Assembly: GCA_902537905.1 (NCBI GenBank) | Contig: CACBDD010000002.1 | Location: forward strand, 1-60,447 | Source of the DNA: an uncultured Pelagibacteraceae bacterium | GTDB taxonomy: Bacteria > Pseudomonadota > Alphaproteobacteria > Pelagibacterales > Pelagibacteraceae | Direction of reading: 5' to 3' | DNA: 60,447 nt | Part shown: in pieces, positions 36,403-45,776 of the stretch | Numbering within the stretch: the first letter of the stretch is position 1 | Layout: every line of letters begins with the position of its first letter | Notes under the pieces: generated by a model | Database searches by the model: none | What the model saw: the letters and a program-made list of their open reading frames with translations, nothing else | What the model was told of the DNA's origin: nothing | Translations under genes and position numbers: made by a program

Positions 36403-38148
36403 ATGTTGAATTCTAATGAACTAATTAATAAAGTTAAAAATTATAATAAATTTTTAAATCCTGAAAAATTAGATAAAGCTTATAATTTTGCTGTAAATGC
36501 CCATAAGAGTCAAAAGAGAGCTTCAGGTGATCCTTATTCTGTGCATCCAATTGAAGTTGCAAATATTTTAACAGAGTTAAAATTAGACAGTGCTACAATT
36601 ACCACAGGTTTGTTGCATGACACTATTGAAGATACTTTTGCAACATATGAAACAATTAAAGCTGAATTTGGTGATGAAGTTGCTGATTTAGTAGATGGTG
36701 TTACAAAAATATCTGTGTTTGAAAATACAGCAGGATCAAATTCAAAAGTAGAAAATTTTAGAAAATTAATTTTAGCAACTTCAAAAGATATAAGAGTTTT
36801 GTTAGTAAAAATTGCAGACAGATTGCACAACATGAGAACGATTAAAGCAATCACAAAAGAAGAAAAAAGACAAAGAATTGCACAGGAAACAATGGAAATT
36901 TATGCACCCTTAGCTGATAGAATGGGTATGCACCGAATACGTGATGAGCTTGAAGATTTGTCTTTCGAAATATTAAATTATGATGCAAGAAAGTTAATAA
37001 AAAAAAGACTTGATGAAATTAAATTAGATAAAAAAGATATTTTTGAAGAGCAATCATATGAACTTAGTGAGATATTGAATGATAACGAGATTAACGCAGA
37101 AATACATGGAAGAGAAAAAACTCCATTTTCAATCTGGAGAAAAGTTCAAAAAAAAAGAGTTTCTTTAGAACAGATAACAGACATTATTGGTTTTAGAATT
37201 ATATTAAACAATGTTGATGATTGTTATAAAACACTAGGCATATTTCATAAGAAATGGAACTGTATACCTGGAAAATTTAAAGACTATATCTCTTCACCAA
37301 AAATAAATGGATACAAATCAATTCACACTTCAGTCATTGGTTCAAATAAAAAGCCTATAGAGATTCAGATTAGAACACAAGAAATGCACGACTTTGCAGA
37401 AAGAGGTGTTGCATCTCATTGGCAGTATAAATCTTCCGAAAAATTTAATTCATTAAGTTGGAAAGAGTATGATTGGTTAAAAGATTTGGTAGAGATTATT
37501 GAAAAAAATGAAAATCCTGAGGATTCTTATGAGTATACAAAACTTCAAATGTTTCAAGAAAATGTCTTTTGCTTTACACCAAAAGGATCAGTAATTAAAT
37601 TACCAAAAGATGCAACAGCAATTGATTTTGCCTATGCTGTGCACACTAAAATTGGTAATTCAGCAATAGGCTGTGAAGTAAATGGAAATAACAGTGAATT
37701 ACAAACTATACTAAGAAATGGTGATAGAGTTAATATTTTAACATCTAAAAATAGTTCACCATCATTGCATTGGATACCAACCACAAAAACAGGTAAAGCA
37801 AGAGCTGCTATTAGAAGATATTGGCATGATAAAGGTGAGCAAAAAGAGGAAAAAACAAAAAAATACAATACTACACTTTGGATTTCTTTACCTGATAAAC
37901 CCGGCCAACTTGGTGATATAAGTTCTTTAATTGGAAGTCATAAACTTAACATTTCTAATTTAGAGATGGCAGGTAAAAATCCAAATTATATTAATTTTAG
38001 ATTTAGATTAATAATTAGAAATCTTAAGAATTTTACAAATTTTATTGCAGAGCTAAAGCAAAAAGGTATAAAATTTAAGATAATTAGACACGAAGAAAAA
38101 AGAAATGCTTTCACTCAAAAAATCCTTAAATATTTTAAAAAAGACTGA
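36403..38148 (+). CDS. spoT: Bifunctional (p)ppGpp synthetase/hydrolase, compact form
   Basis: The Rel/SpoT enzyme makes and degrades (p)ppGpp. The HD hydrolase domain is intact (YSVHPIEVAN, LLHDTIEDT, IADRLHNMRTI), as is the synthetase domain (GREKTPFSIWRKVQKKR, INGYKSIHTSV, PIEIQIRT) and the TGS domain (VFCFTPKGSVIKLPKDATAI). After TGS and a short helix (ARAAIRRYWHDKG) it jumps within about a dozen residues to the C-terminal ACT domain (PDKPGQLGDISSLIGSHKLN). At 581 residues it lacks most of the helical and zinc-finger regions of typical 700-750-residue proteins. It overlaps pyrE by 44 bases. rpoZ, often found just upstream in alphaproteobacteria, is absent here. Confidence 0.95.
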   Translation: MLNSNELINKVKNYNKFLNPEKLDKAYNFAVNAHKSQKRASGDPYSVHPIEVANILTELKLDSATITTGLLHDTIEDTFATYETIKAEFGDEVADLVDGVTKISVFENTAGSNSKVENFRKLILATSKDIRVLLVKIADRLHNMRTIKAITKEEKRQRIAQETMEIYAPLADRMGMHRIRDELEDLSFEILNYDARKLIKKRLDEIKLDKKDIFEEQSYELSEILNDNEINAEIHGREKTPFSIWRKVQKKRVSLEQITDIIGFRIILNNVDDCYKTLGIFHKKWNCIPGKFKDYISSPKINGYKSIHTSVIGSNKKPIEIQIRTQEMHDFAERGVASHWQYKSSEKFNSLSWKEYDWLKDLVEIIEKNENPEDSYEYTKLQMFQENVFCFTPKGSVIKLPKDATAIDFAYAVHTKIGNSAIGCEVNGNNSELQTILRNGDRVNILTSKNSSPSLHWIPTTKTGKARAAIRRYWHDKGEQKEEKTKKYNTTLWISLPDKPGQLGDISSLIGSHKLNISNLEMAGKNPNYINFRFRLIIRNLKNFTNFIAELKQKGIKFKIIRHEEKRNAFTQKILKYFKKD

Positions 38149-38692
38149 TGCGTTATTAGAAGGACATTTTGTTTTATCCTCAGGGCTACATTCTCCAAAG
38201 TATATTCAATGCGCTAAACTTTTAAGCTTTCCTAATTTAGCTGACAAAATTTGTAAATCATTAGCAAATAAAATTAAAAAAAATTTTAAAAAAATAGATT
38301 TAATTCTTTCTCCAGCAATGGGTGGTGTAATTATAGGTTATGAAATTGGTAAAATTTTAAAAAAAGAAACAATTTTTTGTGAGAGAGTGAATGGAAAATT
38401 TACTCTTAGAAGAGGCTTTAGTATAAAAAAGGGAGCAAGAGTTTTAATTATAGAAGATGTGATTACGACTGGTAAATCCAGTTTGGAATGTGTGAAACTT
38501 ATTAAAAAATCAAATGCAAAACTTCTAGGATTTGCCTCTATAATTGATAGATCAACAAAAAAATCTCTGAAAATAAAAAATAAAATTGTTTCTCATTTAA
38601 AAATAGATGTACCTAGTTACAACCTTAAAAATATACCTAAATCTCTAAAATCAATTCCCATTACTACACCAGGAAGCAGATTTATTAAGTGA
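38105..38692 (+). CDS. pyrE: Orotate phosphoribosyltransferase
   Basis: PyrE joins orotate to PRPP to give OMP. The 195-residue protein has the substrate loop HFVLSSGLHSPKYIQCAKLL, the GGVIIGYEIGK segment, and the PRPP-binding motif GARVLIIEDVITTGKSSLE. The ATG at 38105 gives the family N-terminus (MLSLKKSLNILKKTDALLEG), meaning a 44-base overlap with spoT. This is longer than other overlaps here and implies translational coupling. Confidence 0.92.
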   Translation: MLSLKKSLNILKKTDALLEGHFVLSSGLHSPKYIQCAKLLSFPNLADKICKSLANKIKKNFKKIDLILSPAMGGVIIGYEIGKILKKETIFCERVNGKFTLRRGFSIKKGARVLIIEDVITTGKSSLECVKLIKKSNAKLLGFASIIDRSTKKSLKIKNKIVSHLKIDVPSYNLKNIPKSLKSIPITTPGSRFIK

Positions 38693-39408
38693 AAAGACTA
38701 GGCGTAAATATAGATCATATTGCAACACTGCGTAATGCACGTGGTGAAAAACATCCCAATCCAATTTTTGCTGCAAAAGAAGTTATAAAATTTGGTGCAG
38801 ACTCCGTAACTATTCATTTGAGAGAAGATAGAAGACACATAAATGATTTAGATACTAAAGAGATTTGTGCTTTAAATAAAGTTTTAGTTAATCTTGAAGT
38901 CTCAATGAATAATGAAATAATTAAAAAAGCTTTAAGATATAAACCAAATTATATTTGTATTGTTCCAGAAAATAGAAAAGAGATAACCACAGAAGGTGGA
39001 TTAAATCTAAAAGATAATTATAAAAAATTAAAAGAAATAATTTCTAAATTTAAAAAATCCAATATCCGAACTAGTTTATTTATTAACCCCAATTTAAATG
39101 ATATTAAACTTTCAAAAAAATTAAATGTGGATTGTGTTGAAATTCATACTGGAAAACTAGCTAATTATGTTAAATCACATAAAAATTTTTCAAGCGAATT
39201 AAATAGAATTAAAAAAAGCTCAAAACTTGCATCTAAATTTAATATAGAAGTACATGCAGGACATGGTTTAGATTATAAAACGACTAAAATTTTAACAAAA
39301 ATTAACGAAATTGAGGAATTCAACATAGGACATTTTATTATTGGAGAGTCGATATTTTATGGTCTACCCAAAGTAATTAAAGATTTTATAAAAATTATTA
39401 AAAATTAA
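38689..39408 (+). CDS. pdxJ: Pyridoxine 5'-phosphate synthase
   Basis: PdxJ closes the pyridine ring of vitamin B6 from 1-deoxyxylulose-5-phosphate and aminoacetone phosphate. The 239-residue protein starts LGVNIDHIATLRNARG, has DSVTIHLREDRRHI, the VNLEVSMNNEII and EIHTGKLANY segments, and ends with EVHAGHGLDYKT and FNIGHFIIGESIF. The start codon is GTG overlapping the pyrE TGA (GTGA). It is coupled to acpS downstream by TAATG. Confidence 0.96.
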   Translation: MKRLGVNIDHIATLRNARGEKHPNPIFAAKEVIKFGADSVTIHLREDRRHINDLDTKEICALNKVLVNLEVSMNNEIIKKALRYKPNYICIVPENRKEITTEGGLNLKDNYKKLKEIISKFKKSNIRTSLFINPNLNDIKLSKKLNVDCVEIHTGKLANYVKSHKNFSSELNRIKKSSKLASKFNIEVHAGHGLDYKTTKILTKINEIEEFNIGHFIIGESIFYGLPKVIKDFIKIIKN

Positions 39409-39794
39409 TGAAAATTTTAGGTATTGGAGTTGATATAATTGAAAATAAAAGAATTAAAGAAGCTATAAAAAATAAATCTTTTATTAATCGAGTTTATAGT
39501 GTTAGAGAACAAAGACAATCAAACTTGATAAAGAATAGAGTGGCTTTTTTCTCCAAAAGATTTGCAGCAAAAGAAGCATTTTCTAAAGCTTTGGGTACCG
39601 GATTTAAAATGAAATTGAACTTTAAAGATATAGAAGTAGTTAACGATAAAATGGGTAAACCTAATTATGTTAAAAACACAAAAATCACCAAAATGATCCA
39701 AAATAAATTTAAAATAAAAAAATATAATTGTTTTCTATCCATTTCTGATGAAAAAAAATATTCAACAGCATTTGCTATTATTCAATCACAATGA
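39408..39794 (+). CDS. acpS: Holo-[acyl-carrier-protein] synthase
   Basis: AcpS transfers the phosphopantetheine arm from CoA to acyl carrier protein. The 128-residue protein has the metal-binding aspartate in ILGIGVDIIENKRIK and the conserved FAAKEAFSKALGTGF motif. Length is typical. It lies between pdxJ and lepB with 1- and 4-base overlaps, the arrangement seen in many alphaproteobacteria. Confidence 0.96.
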   Translation: MKILGIGVDIIENKRIKEAIKNKSFINRVYSVREQRQSNLIKNRVAFFSKRFAAKEAFSKALGTGFKMKLNFKDIEVVNDKMGKPNYVKNTKITKMIQNKFKIKKYNCFLSISDEKKYSTAFAIIQSQ

Positions 39795-40528
39795 AACTAG
39801 ATAAAAACTTTTTTTCAGAAAATATAAAAACTTTATTTTATGCTTTGATAATTGCAGTAATAATTAGATCACTTTTAGTGCAACCTTTTTACATACCCTC
39901 TTCTTCGATGGAACCCACATTACTTGTAGGCGATAGACTGTTTGTTACAAAATATTCATATGGATATAGTAAACATTCTTTCCCTTTTAGCCCACCAATA
40001 CTCAGTAAAAGAATAATGTTTAAAAGTCCTGAAAGAGGGGACGTAGTTGTTTTTAAAACACCAGCTGACAATAGAACAGATTATATAAAACGTTTAATTG
40101 GACTGCCAGGAGATAAAATTAAGTTTATTGACGCCAATCTATATTTAAATAGTAGCGAAATACTTAAATCTAAAATCCCACTTAAAAAAAAAATTTATTG
40201 TGGTGACACAACAATAGATGTCTTAAAGTTTGAGGAAAAATTACCTAATGGTAAAAAATTTCATACAGTTTATTTAAAAAATTATAGCTATCAAAACTCA
40301 GATGTTTTTACAGTTCCAGATGATCATTATTTTTTTTTAGGTGATAATAGAGATTGTTCTAAAGATAGCAGATTTCTTTCAAGTGTAGGTTATGTTCACA
40401 AAGATAACTTGGTTGGTAAGGCTCAATTTATTTTTTTTTCATCTGACAAAAAAATTGGAAGTTTTATTGAATTTTGGAAATGGCATAAATCTATAAGATT
40501 TAAAAGAACCTTTGATGTTATTAATTAA
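39791..40528 (+). CDS. lepB: Signal peptidase I
   Basis: LepB removes signal peptides at the outer face of the cytoplasmic membrane. The 245-residue protein has one N-terminal membrane segment (KTLFYALIIAVIIRSLLVQP), the catalytic Ser39 in YIPSSSMEPTL, and Lys100 in RTDYIKRLIGLPGDKI; the conserved GDNRDCSKDSRF box D/E follows. It overlaps acpS by 4 bases and rnc by 1 base. Confidence 0.96.
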   Translation: MKLDKNFFSENIKTLFYALIIAVIIRSLLVQPFYIPSSSMEPTLLVGDRLFVTKYSYGYSKHSFPFSPPILSKRIMFKSPERGDVVVFKTPADNRTDYIKRLIGLPGDKIKFIDANLYLNSSEILKSKIPLKKKIYCGDTTIDVLKFEEKLPNGKKFHTVYLKNYSYQNSDVFTVPDDHYFFLGDNRDCSKDSRFLSSVGYVHKDNLVGKAQFIFFSSDKKIGSFIEFWKWHKSIRFKRTFDVIN

Positions 40529-41193
40529 TGAAAATAAAGTATCAAGAATTAGAAAAAAAAATAAATATAGTTTTTAAAAACAAAAATTTATTAGAGCAAT
40601 CTCTTACTCATAAAAGTTTTAATTCTTCTAAAAATAATGAGAAAATTGAATTTTTAGGTGATCGTGTATTAGGACTAGTCATGGCTAAAAAATTATTAGA
40701 AATTTATCCCAATGAAAAAGAGGGTATACTTGATAAGAAATTTGCTTCACTTGTTAATAAAAAATCTTGTCTTGAAATTGCAAAATCAATTAATTTAGAA
40801 AAATATATTAAAACTTTTAATCCTAAAAATAAAAAAATCAAAATAGAGGATAAAATTATTGCAGACAGTTGTGAAGCATTAATAGGAGCAATTTATCTCG
40901 ATAAAGGTTTTAATATTGTTGAAAAATTTATTTTAAAACAGTGGGAAGCAAAAATTAGCGATAGCGTTGTTACCGAAATTGATGCCAAAACTAAGTTACA
41001 AGAACAAACATTAAAAAAATTTAAAAGTCTTCCTAAATATAAATTAATCTCAAATACTGGACCAAGACATAAACCTGTATTTAGAGTGGGTGTAAAATTA
41101 CCTAATACAAAATACTTTATTGGCATTGGTAATTCCAAAAAAAATGCTGAACAAAGTGCTGCTACAGAGTGTTTAAATAGTTTCAATAAATAA
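40528..41193 (+). CDS. rnc: Ribonuclease III
   Basis: RNase III cleaves double-stranded RNA, including rRNA precursors. The 221-residue protein has the catalytic signature NEKIEFLGDRVLGLVMAKK, the second acidic motif DSCEALIGAIYLDKG, and a C-terminal dsRNA-binding domain (KTKLQEQTLKKFKSLPKYKL to KKNAEQSAATECL). It sits between lepB and recO. Era, which commonly follows rnc, is not here. Confidence 0.96.
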   Translation: MKIKYQELEKKINIVFKNKNLLEQSLTHKSFNSSKNNEKIEFLGDRVLGLVMAKKLLEIYPNEKEGILDKKFASLVNKKSCLEIAKSINLEKYIKTFNPKNKKIKIEDKIIADSCEALIGAIYLDKGFNIVEKFILKQWEAKISDSVVTEIDAKTKLQEQTLKKFKSLPKYKLISNTGPRHKPVFRVGVKLPNTKYFIGIGNSKKNAEQSAATECLNSFNK

Positions 41194-41194
41194 T

Positions 41195-41875
41195 ATGAAT
41201 TGGTCTGATGAAGGTTTTTTGTTAAGTAAAAATAGATATAACGAAAACTCTTTGATTGTAGAAATTTTTACCAAAGAAAAAGGCAAAGTATCAGGTATCA
41301 TATTTGGTGGCACATCAAAAAAAATTAAAAATTATCTGCAAATAGGAAATAAATTGCATGTTAATTATAATTCAAAAAATGAAAATAGAACTGGCTACTT
41401 TAAAGTCGAAATTTTAAAAGCTTACAGCCCTTTGTATTTTGATGATAAACAAAAATTATCATGCTTAACTTCTGCAATGAATTTGATTAAAATTTTAACA
41501 GCAGATTCACAATCAAATGAAAAAGTATTTTTCATAATTCGGAATTTTTTTTTAATTTTACAAGATAAAAATTGGTTAAAAAAATATATTTTTTGGGAAT
41601 TAGAATTACTCAAAATATTAGGTTATGATTTAGAATTAGAAAACATAGTAGAGAAAGATACTGAAAATAACGAAACTGTTTATTATGTTTCATCGTCAAA
41701 TGAAAAAAAATATGTACCAAACTTTCTTATTGAAAAAGATAAAGAGGTTGAAGATATTAAAATTTTATTAAAAGGTTTGAAGTTAGTTAACGATTATCTT
41801 GATAAAACAATTTTAAAACCAAACAATATTAATTTTCCAAATAATAGATTGTTGTTTCTTAATACTTTAAGGTGA
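41195..41875 (+). CDS. recO: DNA repair protein RecO
   Basis: RecO helps load RecA onto SSB-coated single-stranded DNA in the RecFOR pathway. The 226-residue protein has the N-terminal OB-fold (DEGFLLSKNRYNENSLIVEI, then EKGKVSGIIFGGTSK) and a helical C-terminal domain, with the typical low conservation of this family. It follows rnc by one base and ends directly against the convergent hemB gene. Confidence 0.9.
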   Translation: MNWSDEGFLLSKNRYNENSLIVEIFTKEKGKVSGIIFGGTSKKIKNYLQIGNKLHVNYNSKNENRTGYFKVEILKAYSPLYFDDKQKLSCLTSAMNLIKILTADSQSNEKVFFIIRNFFLILQDKNWLKKYIFWELELLKILGYDLELENIVEKDTENNETVYYVSSSNEKKYVPNFLIEKDKEVEDIKILLKGLKLVNDYLDKTILKPNNINFPNNRLLFLNTLR

Positions 41876-42865
41876 TTACTTTATTATTTTGTCAATTCGA
41901 TCAGCGTAATAACTTACTATCGCATTTGCACCAGCTCTTTTGAAAGCTACTAAACTTTCATATACTGCATCTCTATTCACAAGGTTTTTGTTTATTGCGT
42001 TTTCCATTAAACTATACTCACCCGATACTTGATAAGCAAAAACTGGGATTTTAAATTTTTCTTTAATTGATTTAATTATATCCAAATATGGCATTCCAGG
42101 CTTAACCATAATCATATCAGCGCCTTCTTTTATATCTAAAGCAACTTCTCTTAACGCTTCATCAGAATTTCTAAAATCCATTTGATATGTTTTTTTATCT
42201 CCTTTTAATGAGCTTTTTGAACCCACAGCATCTCTAAAGGGACCATAAAAGTTTGATGCATATTTTGCTGCATAGGATAAAATTTGAACATTCTGGAATT
42301 TATTTTTATCTAAAGCTTTTCTTATTTTTCCTATTCTACCATCCATCATATCTGAAGGAGCCAGAACATCACAGCCCATTTCTGCCTGAAGTAATGATTG
42401 ATTAACCAAAACATTAATCGTTTCGTCATTTAATATAGTGTTAGATTTTATTAAACCATCATGACCATGTGATGTGTAGGGATCTAAAGCAACATCACAC
42501 ATTATGCCAATTTGGTTTTTGAATCTTTTTTTGACTTCTTGTAACGCCTTACATACTAAATTATTTTCATTCAGTGATTCTGTTCCCAATTCATCTTTTT
42601 TTGAATTTTTAGTTTTAGGGAAAAGAGCTATCATTGGTATTCCTAATTGTAATGCTTTATCCACAATTTGGCTCAATCGGTTAATTGTATACCTGTAAAC
42701 GCCCGGCATTGATGAAATCTCTTGTCTTTTATTTGACCCTTCAATTAAAAAAATAGGTAGAATAAAGTCATTTGGACTCAAGGTATTTTCTTGAATCAGT
42801 TTTCTAGACCAAGATTGTTTTCTATTTCTTCTTAGTCTTAGACTAGGATATTTACCTGTAATCAT
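41876..42865 (-). CDS. hemB: Delta-aminolevulinic acid dehydratase, Mg-type
   Basis: HemB condenses two 5-aminolevulinates to porphobilinogen for heme. The 329-residue protein has the two active-site lysines in LSYAAKYASNFYGPFRDAVG and ADMIMVKPGMPYLDI. The metal-binding region reads DVALDPYTSHGHDG: the three zinc cysteines of the zinc-dependent type are replaced by Ala/Asp, indicating the Mg-dependent form common in alphaproteobacteria. It converges with recO with zero spacing and diverges from the hydroxylase-like gene across 73 bases. Confidence 0.96.
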   Translation of the reverse strand: MITGKYPSLRLRRNRKQSWSRKLIQENTLSPNDFILPIFLIEGSNKRQEISSMPGVYRYTINRLSQIVDKALQLGIPMIALFPKTKNSKKDELGTESLNENNLVCKALQEVKKRFKNQIGIMCDVALDPYTSHGHDGLIKSNTILNDETINVLVNQSLLQAEMGCDVLAPSDMMDGRIGKIRKALDKNKFQNVQILSYAAKYASNFYGPFRDAVGSKSSLKGDKKTYQMDFRNSDEALREVALDIKEGADMIMVKPGMPYLDIIKSIKEKFKIPVFAYQVSGEYSLMENAINKNLVNRDAVYESLVAFKRAGANAIVSYYADRIDKIIK

Positions 42866-42938
42866 GTTTTAATTTACTTTCAAATTGCGACAAATGTAAT
42901 ATACACATATACAAAAAAAAGAGTAGAAAGCAATCAAG

Positions 42939-43577
42939 ATGATCAACGAAATTTCAAAAGTAATAGACTTAAATATTAAAAAAGAAGAAAGAGTTTTAGA
43001 CTTTAGCGATTTTCAAAAACAAGAAATTAAATTTGATATTGCTAAATTACAAGAGGCTTATCATCAAATAGTTAAAATTAAAAAATTCGAAGACGCTGGC
43101 GTTACGCATTTTGGTGCAATATCATTAACACAAATACCTGGTGATCCTGACTCAATCAAGGGTAATAAAGCCAGAGGTGTATATTGGACAAAACCTGATA
43201 AGTCTGGAAAAGAAGTAACAAGAGATGAAACCATTGAAGAGTCTTCTTATTCAGAATTTATAAAAGATTATGAAAATACTTATTTCAAGGAAGTTTATGA
43301 TGCTTTGTCTGCAAAGTATAAACTTGGTAGAGTAAGAATACTTTTAAAAGAACCTAGATCAACCTTAAGTTGGCATAGAGATCCAGAACCTAGATTGCAC
43401 ATACCTATCATAACTAATCCTGGTTGTTTAATGGTTATAGATAATGTTGCAAAACATATGCCCGCTGATGGTTCAGTTTGGGTTACGAATAATACTAAGT
43501 ACCACAATGCATTTAATGGTGGAGAAGAGAACAGAATACATTTAGTTGCTTGTGTTTTAGATTACAAATTTAATTAA
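42939..43577 (+). CDS. Aspartyl/asparaginyl beta-hydroxylase-like protein
   Basis: The 212-residue protein matches the cupin-like Asp/Asn hydroxylase family, which use Fe(II) and 2-oxoglutarate. The metal triad is visible as His146-x-Asp148 (LSWHRDPEPRLHIPI) and His189 in TKYHNAFNGG, with Arg199 in ENRIHLVACV as the likely 2-oxoglutarate ligand. The N-terminal 50 residues are not recognised. The substrate is unknown. It starts a plus-strand block with rpiB and glyA; TTGCGA-N17-TATACA upstream (42885-42913) is a possible promoter. Confidence 0.82.
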   Translation: MINEISKVIDLNIKKEERVLDFSDFQKQEIKFDIAKLQEAYHQIVKIKKFEDAGVTHFGAISLTQIPGDPDSIKGNKARGVYWTKPDKSGKEVTRDETIEESSYSEFIKDYENTYFKEVYDALSAKYKLGRVRILLKEPRSTLSWHRDPEPRLHIPIITNPGCLMVIDNVAKHMPADGSVWVTNNTKYHNAFNGGEENRIHLVACVLDYKFN

Positions 43578-43578
43578 T

Positions 43579-44004
43579 TTGAAAAAAATATTTATTTCAT
43601 CAGATCACGCTGGATTTAAATTAAAAGAAAAAATTAAAGATTATTTAAGAAATAAAAAAGTAAAATTTGAGGATCTTGGTCCTAAAAATGATAGCAGTGT
43701 TGATTATCCTGATTATGCCCATAAAGTTGCAAAAAAAGTTAAGGTTAATAAAAGCAATGTAGGCATTTTGGTGTGCGGATCTGGGACTGGCATGAATATT
43801 GCGGCAAATAAGCATAAAAATATTCGTGCTGCACAATGTTTTAATCTAAAATCAACAAAATTATCCAGATTGCATAACGATGCAAACATCATTACATTAG
43901 GGTCTAGGTTGATAACCAAAAAAAATGCTTTAAGGTTTGTAAGTGTTTTTTTAAATACAAAATTTGATGGCGGTAGACATTTGAGAAGAGTTAAAAAAAT
44001 ATAA
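43579..44004 (+). CDS. rpiB: Ribose-5-phosphate isomerase B
   Basis: RpiB interconverts ribose-5-phosphate and ribulose-5-phosphate. The 141-residue protein has [19 protein letters not shown], the active-site loop [17 protein letters not shown] and the C-terminal [16 protein letters not shown]. The start codon is TTG, one base after the preceding stop; no ATG or GTG gives the family N-terminus. It lies 2 bases before glyA. Confidence 0.95.
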   Translation: MKKIFISSDHAGFKLKEKIKDYLRNKKVKFEDLGPKNDSSVDYPDYAHKVAKKVKVNKSNVGILVCGSGTGMNIAANKHKNIRAAQCFNLKSTKLSRLHNDANIITLGSRLITKKNALRFVSVFLNTKFDGGRHLRRVKKI

Positions 44005-44006
44005 TT

Positions 44007-45314
44007 ATGTCGAGCGAAAAAAATTATTTAAACGATAGCTACAAGAGTTTTTTTGAGGATAGTTTATCTGTAAAAGATCCAGAACTTTTTAAAGCTATTA
44101 AAGATGAATTAATCAGACAACAACAACATATTGAGTTAATTGCGTCTGAAAATATAGTTTCACAAGCAGTATTAGAGGCACAAGGATCAGTTTTAACTAA
44201 TAAATATGCCGAAGGTTATCCTGGTAAAAGATATTATAATGGGTGTGAGCACGTTGATGTAGCAGAAAATCTAGCAATCGAAAGATTAAGAAAACTATTT
44301 AGTTGTAAATTTGCAAATGCACAACCACATTCAGGCGCGCAAGCTAATGGAGCGGTATTTTTAGCTTTGTTAAGTCCAGGTGATACATTTATGGGTATGA
44401 GTTTAAATTCAGGTGGTCATATTACACATGGATTAAAAATTTCTATGTCTGGTAAGTGGTTTAATGCTGTAGGCTATGATGTAGACAAAGAATCTGAATT
44501 GATAGATTATGATAATGTTGAAAAACTTGCATTAGAACATAAGCCGAAACTAATTATTGCTGGAGGAAGTGCTTATTCTAGAGTAATTGATTTTAAAAGA
44601 TTTAGAGAGATTGCAGATAAAGTTGGAGCTTATCTAATGGTTGATATGGCTCACTTCTCTGGACTGGTTGCTGGTAAAGGATACCCAAATCCCTGTGACT
44701 ATGCACACGTAGTTACTTCAACAACCCATAAGGTATTTAGAAGTGCAAGAGGAGGAATAATTTTAACTAATCATGAAGATCTTGCTAAAAAATTTAATAC
44801 AGCTGTTTTTCCTGGGTATCAAGGAGGACCTTTAATGCACATCATTGCAGCTAAGGCAGCAGGATTTCTCGAAGCATTACAGCCAGAATTTCAAGATTAT
44901 ATTAAATCTGTTTTAGCAAACGCTAAGATGTTGGCAGAAACTTTAAAAAATAATGGATTTAAAATTTATTCAGACGGAACAGACACACATCTTATGTTGG
45001 TTGATTTAAGACCTTATAATGTAAAAGGTAATCTTGCGGCAGAGAGTTTGTCTAGAGCAAATATTACATGTAACAAAAATGGTATTCCTTTTGATACAGA
45101 AAAACCTATGATTACCTCAGGAATTAGATTAGGAACACAAGCGGCTACAACACGTGGATTTGGTTTAAATGAATTTAAGACTGTAGGAGAATTGATCACA
45201 AAAACTCTAAAAGGATTATCAGAAAATCCAACAGATAATAGTAAAATTGAAAATGAAGTAAAAAATGAAGTTATTGCTTTAACTTCGTCATTTCCTATAT
45301 ATAAGAACTTGTAG
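44007..45314 (+). CDS. glyA: Serine hydroxymethyltransferase
   Basis: GlyA interconverts serine and glycine with transfer of a one-carbon unit to tetrahydrofolate. The 435-residue protein has [32 protein letters not shown], the substrate region [12 protein letters not shown], and the PLP lysine in [15 protein letters not shown]. It is full length. With sarcosine oxidase (glycine and methylene-THF) it connects to the one-carbon metabolism in this window. Followed after 3 bases by nrdR, a conserved neighbour. Confidence 0.98.
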   Translation: MSSEKNYLNDSYKSFFEDSLSVKDPELFKAIKDELIRQQQHIELIASENIVSQAVLEAQGSVLTNKYAEGYPGKRYYNGCEHVDVAENLAIERLRKLFSCKFANAQPHSGAQANGAVFLALLSPGDTFMGMSLNSGGHITHGLKISMSGKWFNAVGYDVDKESELIDYDNVEKLALEHKPKLIIAGGSAYSRVIDFKRFREIADKVGAYLMVDMAHFSGLVAGKGYPNPCDYAHVVTSTTHKVFRSARGGIILTNHEDLAKKFNTAVFPGYQGGPLMHIIAAKAAGFLEALQPEFQDYIKSVLANAKMLAETLKNNGFKIYSDGTDTHLMLVDLRPYNVKGNLAAESLSRANITCNKNGIPFDTEKPMITSGIRLGTQAATTRGFGLNEFKTVGELITKTLKGLSENPTDNSKIENEVKNEVIALTSSFPIYKNL

Positions 45315-45317
45315 CAA

Positions 45318-45776
45318 ATGATTTGTCCGTGTGAAAAAAAGGGTGATACATCTGTAGTGGATTCACGACCTACAGAAGATGGTACAGCTATTAGAAGAAG
45401 AAGACTTTGTATCTGTGGTGAACGCTTTACTACTTTTGAAAGAATTCAAATTCGTGAATTAATGGTCGTTAAGAAAAATGGAAGAAAATCAGTTTTTGAT
45501 CGTGATAAACTATCTAAATCAATTTATATAGCACTTAAAAAAAGACCTATAGATACAGAAACAATAGAAAAATTTATAAGTCAAATTTCAAGATCTTTAG
45601 AAGAACTTGGTCAAGGTGAAATTTCATCTAATACAATTGGCACTATGGTTATGGATGGTTTGAAGGATTTAGATCCTGTTGGATACGTTAGATTTGCTTC
45701 AGTTTATAGAAACTTCAGAGAAGAAAAAGACTTTGTGCAATTCGTGGACAGGCTTGATGTCTACAAAAAAAGATAA
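45318..45776 (+). CDS. nrdR: Transcriptional repressor NrdR with unusual zinc knuckles
   Basis: NrdR represses ribonucleotide reductase genes, with an N-terminal zinc ribbon and an ATP-cone. The 152-residue protein has [20 protein letters not shown] and [13 protein letters not shown], then the ATP-cone ([20 protein letters not shown]) and the [16 protein letters not shown] motif. The zinc ligands are CPC and CIC (C-x-C) rather than the usual C-x2-C on each side. It overlaps ribD by 20 bases, a conserved alphaproteobacterial neighbour. Confidence 0.94.
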   Translation: MICPCEKKGDTSVVDSRPTEDGTAIRRRRLCICGERFTTFERIQIRELMVVKKNGRKSVFDRDKLSKSIYIALKKRPIDTETIEKFISQISRSLEELGQGEISSNTIGTMVMDGLKDLDPVGYVRFASVYRNFREEKDFVQFVDRLDVYKKR

